DNA from: Bacteroidota bacterium
GTDB lineage: Bacteria; Bacteroidota; Bacteroidia; Bacteroidales; Rikenellaceae
DNA: 6,302 bases
Reading direction: 5' to 3'
Assembly (NCBI GenBank): GCA_023443765.1
Contig: JAEZTA010000188.1
Location: 1-6,302, forward strand
Positions within the stretch are counted from its first letter, which is position 1, and every line of letters begins with the position of its first letter. Shown here in pieces: positions 5,266 through 6,302 of the stretch. A model generated the notes under the pieces. The model was not told where the DNA came from. It did no database searches and worked only from the letters and a program-made list of their open reading frames with translations. The position numbers and the translations under genes were made by a program.

Positions 5266-6084
5266 ATGGACAGAAAAGAAAAGGACATGGAACGTACGGA
5301 TATGGATAAACTGTTGTCCAGAATCGTGTATAAGACTCCGGCCAACTCCCGCATGGAAGAGGTCGGGGAGCTCCTGGCGCGCAAACGCTCGGACATCCGC
5401 CGGCACGAGACTTTCCGTCGCCGGCTCGTCCGGTGGAGCATTGCGGCGAGTGTCGTCGCAATCGCCCTGATCGGCGGTCTGATTCGCTTTTCGGCAACGG
5501 AATTCGAAAGCGGGGAGCAGGAACTGGCGTGCGTACTGCCCGACGGTTCCAGGGTCATCGTCATGCCCGATTCCCGCCTGTCGTACAACCGATTCGCCTG
5601 GACATTCCGCCGTCGCGCCATGCTGAGCGGCGAAGCGATATTCTCAGTCACACACGGCCGGCGGTTCAGCATCGCAACCCCGGCCGGGAAAGTCGCCGTA
5701 CTGGGAACCCGGTTCCGGGTATACCAGCAGGGAGAGGACCTGCTCGTGGAGTGCTACGAAGGCTCGGTACGCGTGGAAGTCCCGGCCGGAAAACTGATCA
5801 TGCAGGCCGGACAGCAAATCCTGAGCGACACAAGCGGAGTCATCCTTTCGAACCTCGAAGCCCCGTTGCCGCCCCATATCCTGTTCGAGGCGGTCTCGCT
5901 GAAAGAGGTGATCCGAAGCATCGAAACGATTTTCGGCGTCACCGTCTCGGGAAAAGAGCGGTACGGGGAAATTGTATTCACCGGCTATATCCTGACTTCG
6001 GACATGGACGAGACGCTCGAAGCGGTTTTCCGCTCGTGCGGCATCGACTACGAAGTGTCGGGGACCGAAATAACACTGAAATAA
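5266..6084 (+). CDS. FecR-family anti-sigma factor with C-terminal DUF4974
   Basis: A 272-residue single-pass inner-membrane protein. The cytoplasmic N-terminus (residues 1 to about 57) is highly basic before the membrane helix at about 58-74 (SIAASVVAIALIGGLI). The periplasmic FecR domain spans about 87-184, with LPDGSRVIVMPDSRLSYN, LSGEAIFSV, FSIATPAGKVAVLGTRFRVY and a CYEGSVRVEV strand. DUF4974 covers about 206-272 (FEAVSLKEVIRSIETIFGVTV onward), an STN-like fold thought to meet the receptor's signalling domain. It should hold the sigma factor encoded 33 bases upstream until the outer-membrane partner signals. Starts at 5266, 5287 and 5302 (Met1, Met8, Met13) are all possible; I took the longest. 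The sigma-binding segment is shorter than the roughly 80 residues usual in this family. The gap before it holds a run of eight T (5244-5251) without a stem, so it is not a terminator. The stop overlaps the next ATG. Confidence 0.93.
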   Translation: MDRKEKDMERTDMDKLLSRIVYKTPANSRMEEVGELLARKRSDIRRHETFRRRLVRWSIAASVVAIALIGGLIRFSATEFESGEQELACVLPDGSRVIVMPDSRLSYNRFAWTFRRRAMLSGEAIFSVTHGRRFSIATPAGKVAVLGTRFRVYQQGEDLLVECYEGSVRVEVPAGKLIMQAGQQILSDTSGVILSNLEAPLPPHILFEAVSLKEVIRSIETIFGVTVSGKERYGEIVFTGYILTSDMDETLEAVFRSCGIDYEVSGTEITLK

Positions 6085-6302
6085 TGAAACGCATCGCATG
6101 TATCCTTGCGCTGGTCATCATATCGTCATACGGATCACTCCGGGCCGCACAGCCCGGAAACCTCACGCAGTTACTCAACGAACTTTCGCACCGGCACGGC
6201 GTTAAGATTGCATTCAGCCATGTCGTGACCGATCCGGTCACGGTCAAAGACAACTCTTTCGCCGGAGATATTCCGGAAGTCCTCGAACGCTGGCTCGCAG
6301 GG
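6084..6302 (+). CDS. STN-domain outer-membrane protein, probably TonB-dependent/SusC-like transporter (N-terminus only)
   Basis: The first 73 codons are present, and the frame runs off the right edge. Residues 1-22 form a signal peptide (Lys2-Arg3, hydrophobic IACILALVIISSYG, likely cleavage near the LRA-A stretch at 19-22). Residues about 27-73 match a secretin/TonB short N-terminal (STN) domain: LTQLLNELSHRHGVKIAFSH, then VTVKDNSFAGDIPEVLERWLAG. In Bacteroidota this domain, following an ECF sigma and FecR pair, is usually the signalling domain at the front of a TonB-dependent receptor of the SusC type, but the barrel is outside the window. The ATG overlaps the anti-sigma stop by one base (TAATG), which suggests translational coupling. 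The imported ligand, often a glycan in such systems, cannot be told from this part. Confidence 0.82.
   Translation, partial: MKRIACILALVIISSYGSLRAAQPGNLTQLLNELSHRHGVKIAFSHVVTDPVTVKDNSFAGDIPEVLERWLAG

Overview
The window comes from a GC-rich member of the Bacteroidota, most likely Bacteroidales of the Alistipes/Rikenellaceae kind; the genus is an inference. Evidence for the phylum is the TAnnTTTG-type -7 promoter boxes in front of three genes, the lack of clear Shine-Dalgarno sites, and an ECF sigma factor / FecR-type anti-sigma (DUF4974) / STN-domain outer-membrane protein cluster, which is typical of this phylum.

Left half (1-3688, all minus strand). Read in the direction of transcription, it holds an AraC-type regulator with an N-terminal heavy-metal-associated (HMA) domain, then a P1B-1 copper-exporting ATPase (CopA), then the first third of an AGCS-family sodium/proton:alanine/glycine symporter cut by the window edge. 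Regulator and pump form a compact copper-homeostasis unit. The regulator carries a metal-binding MxCxxC module, the pump carries another at its N-terminus, and a third sits at the pump's extreme C-terminus after an internal ATG, where it looks like a fused or separately initiated CopZ-type chaperone. Each of the three genes has a TAnnTTTG box 3-11 bases before its ATG, so the mRNAs are expected to be leaderless or nearly so. Each also has a short inverted repeat in the place where a -33 element would be.

Middle (3689-4671). This is a non-coding stretch of almost 1 kb between divergent units. I see no convincing gene in it. It contains a run of short perfect palindromes and hairpins, densest from about 4184 to 4521.

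Right half (4672-6302, plus strand). This is a cell-surface signalling operon: an ECF sigma factor, a FecR-like membrane anti-sigma factor 33 bases downstream, and, overlapping the anti-sigma stop by one base (TAATG), the start of an exported STN-domain protein, probably a TonB-dependent/SusC-like transporter. In this arrangement the outer-membrane receptor signals ligand binding through its STN domain to the periplasmic part of the anti-sigma factor, which then releases the sigma factor.
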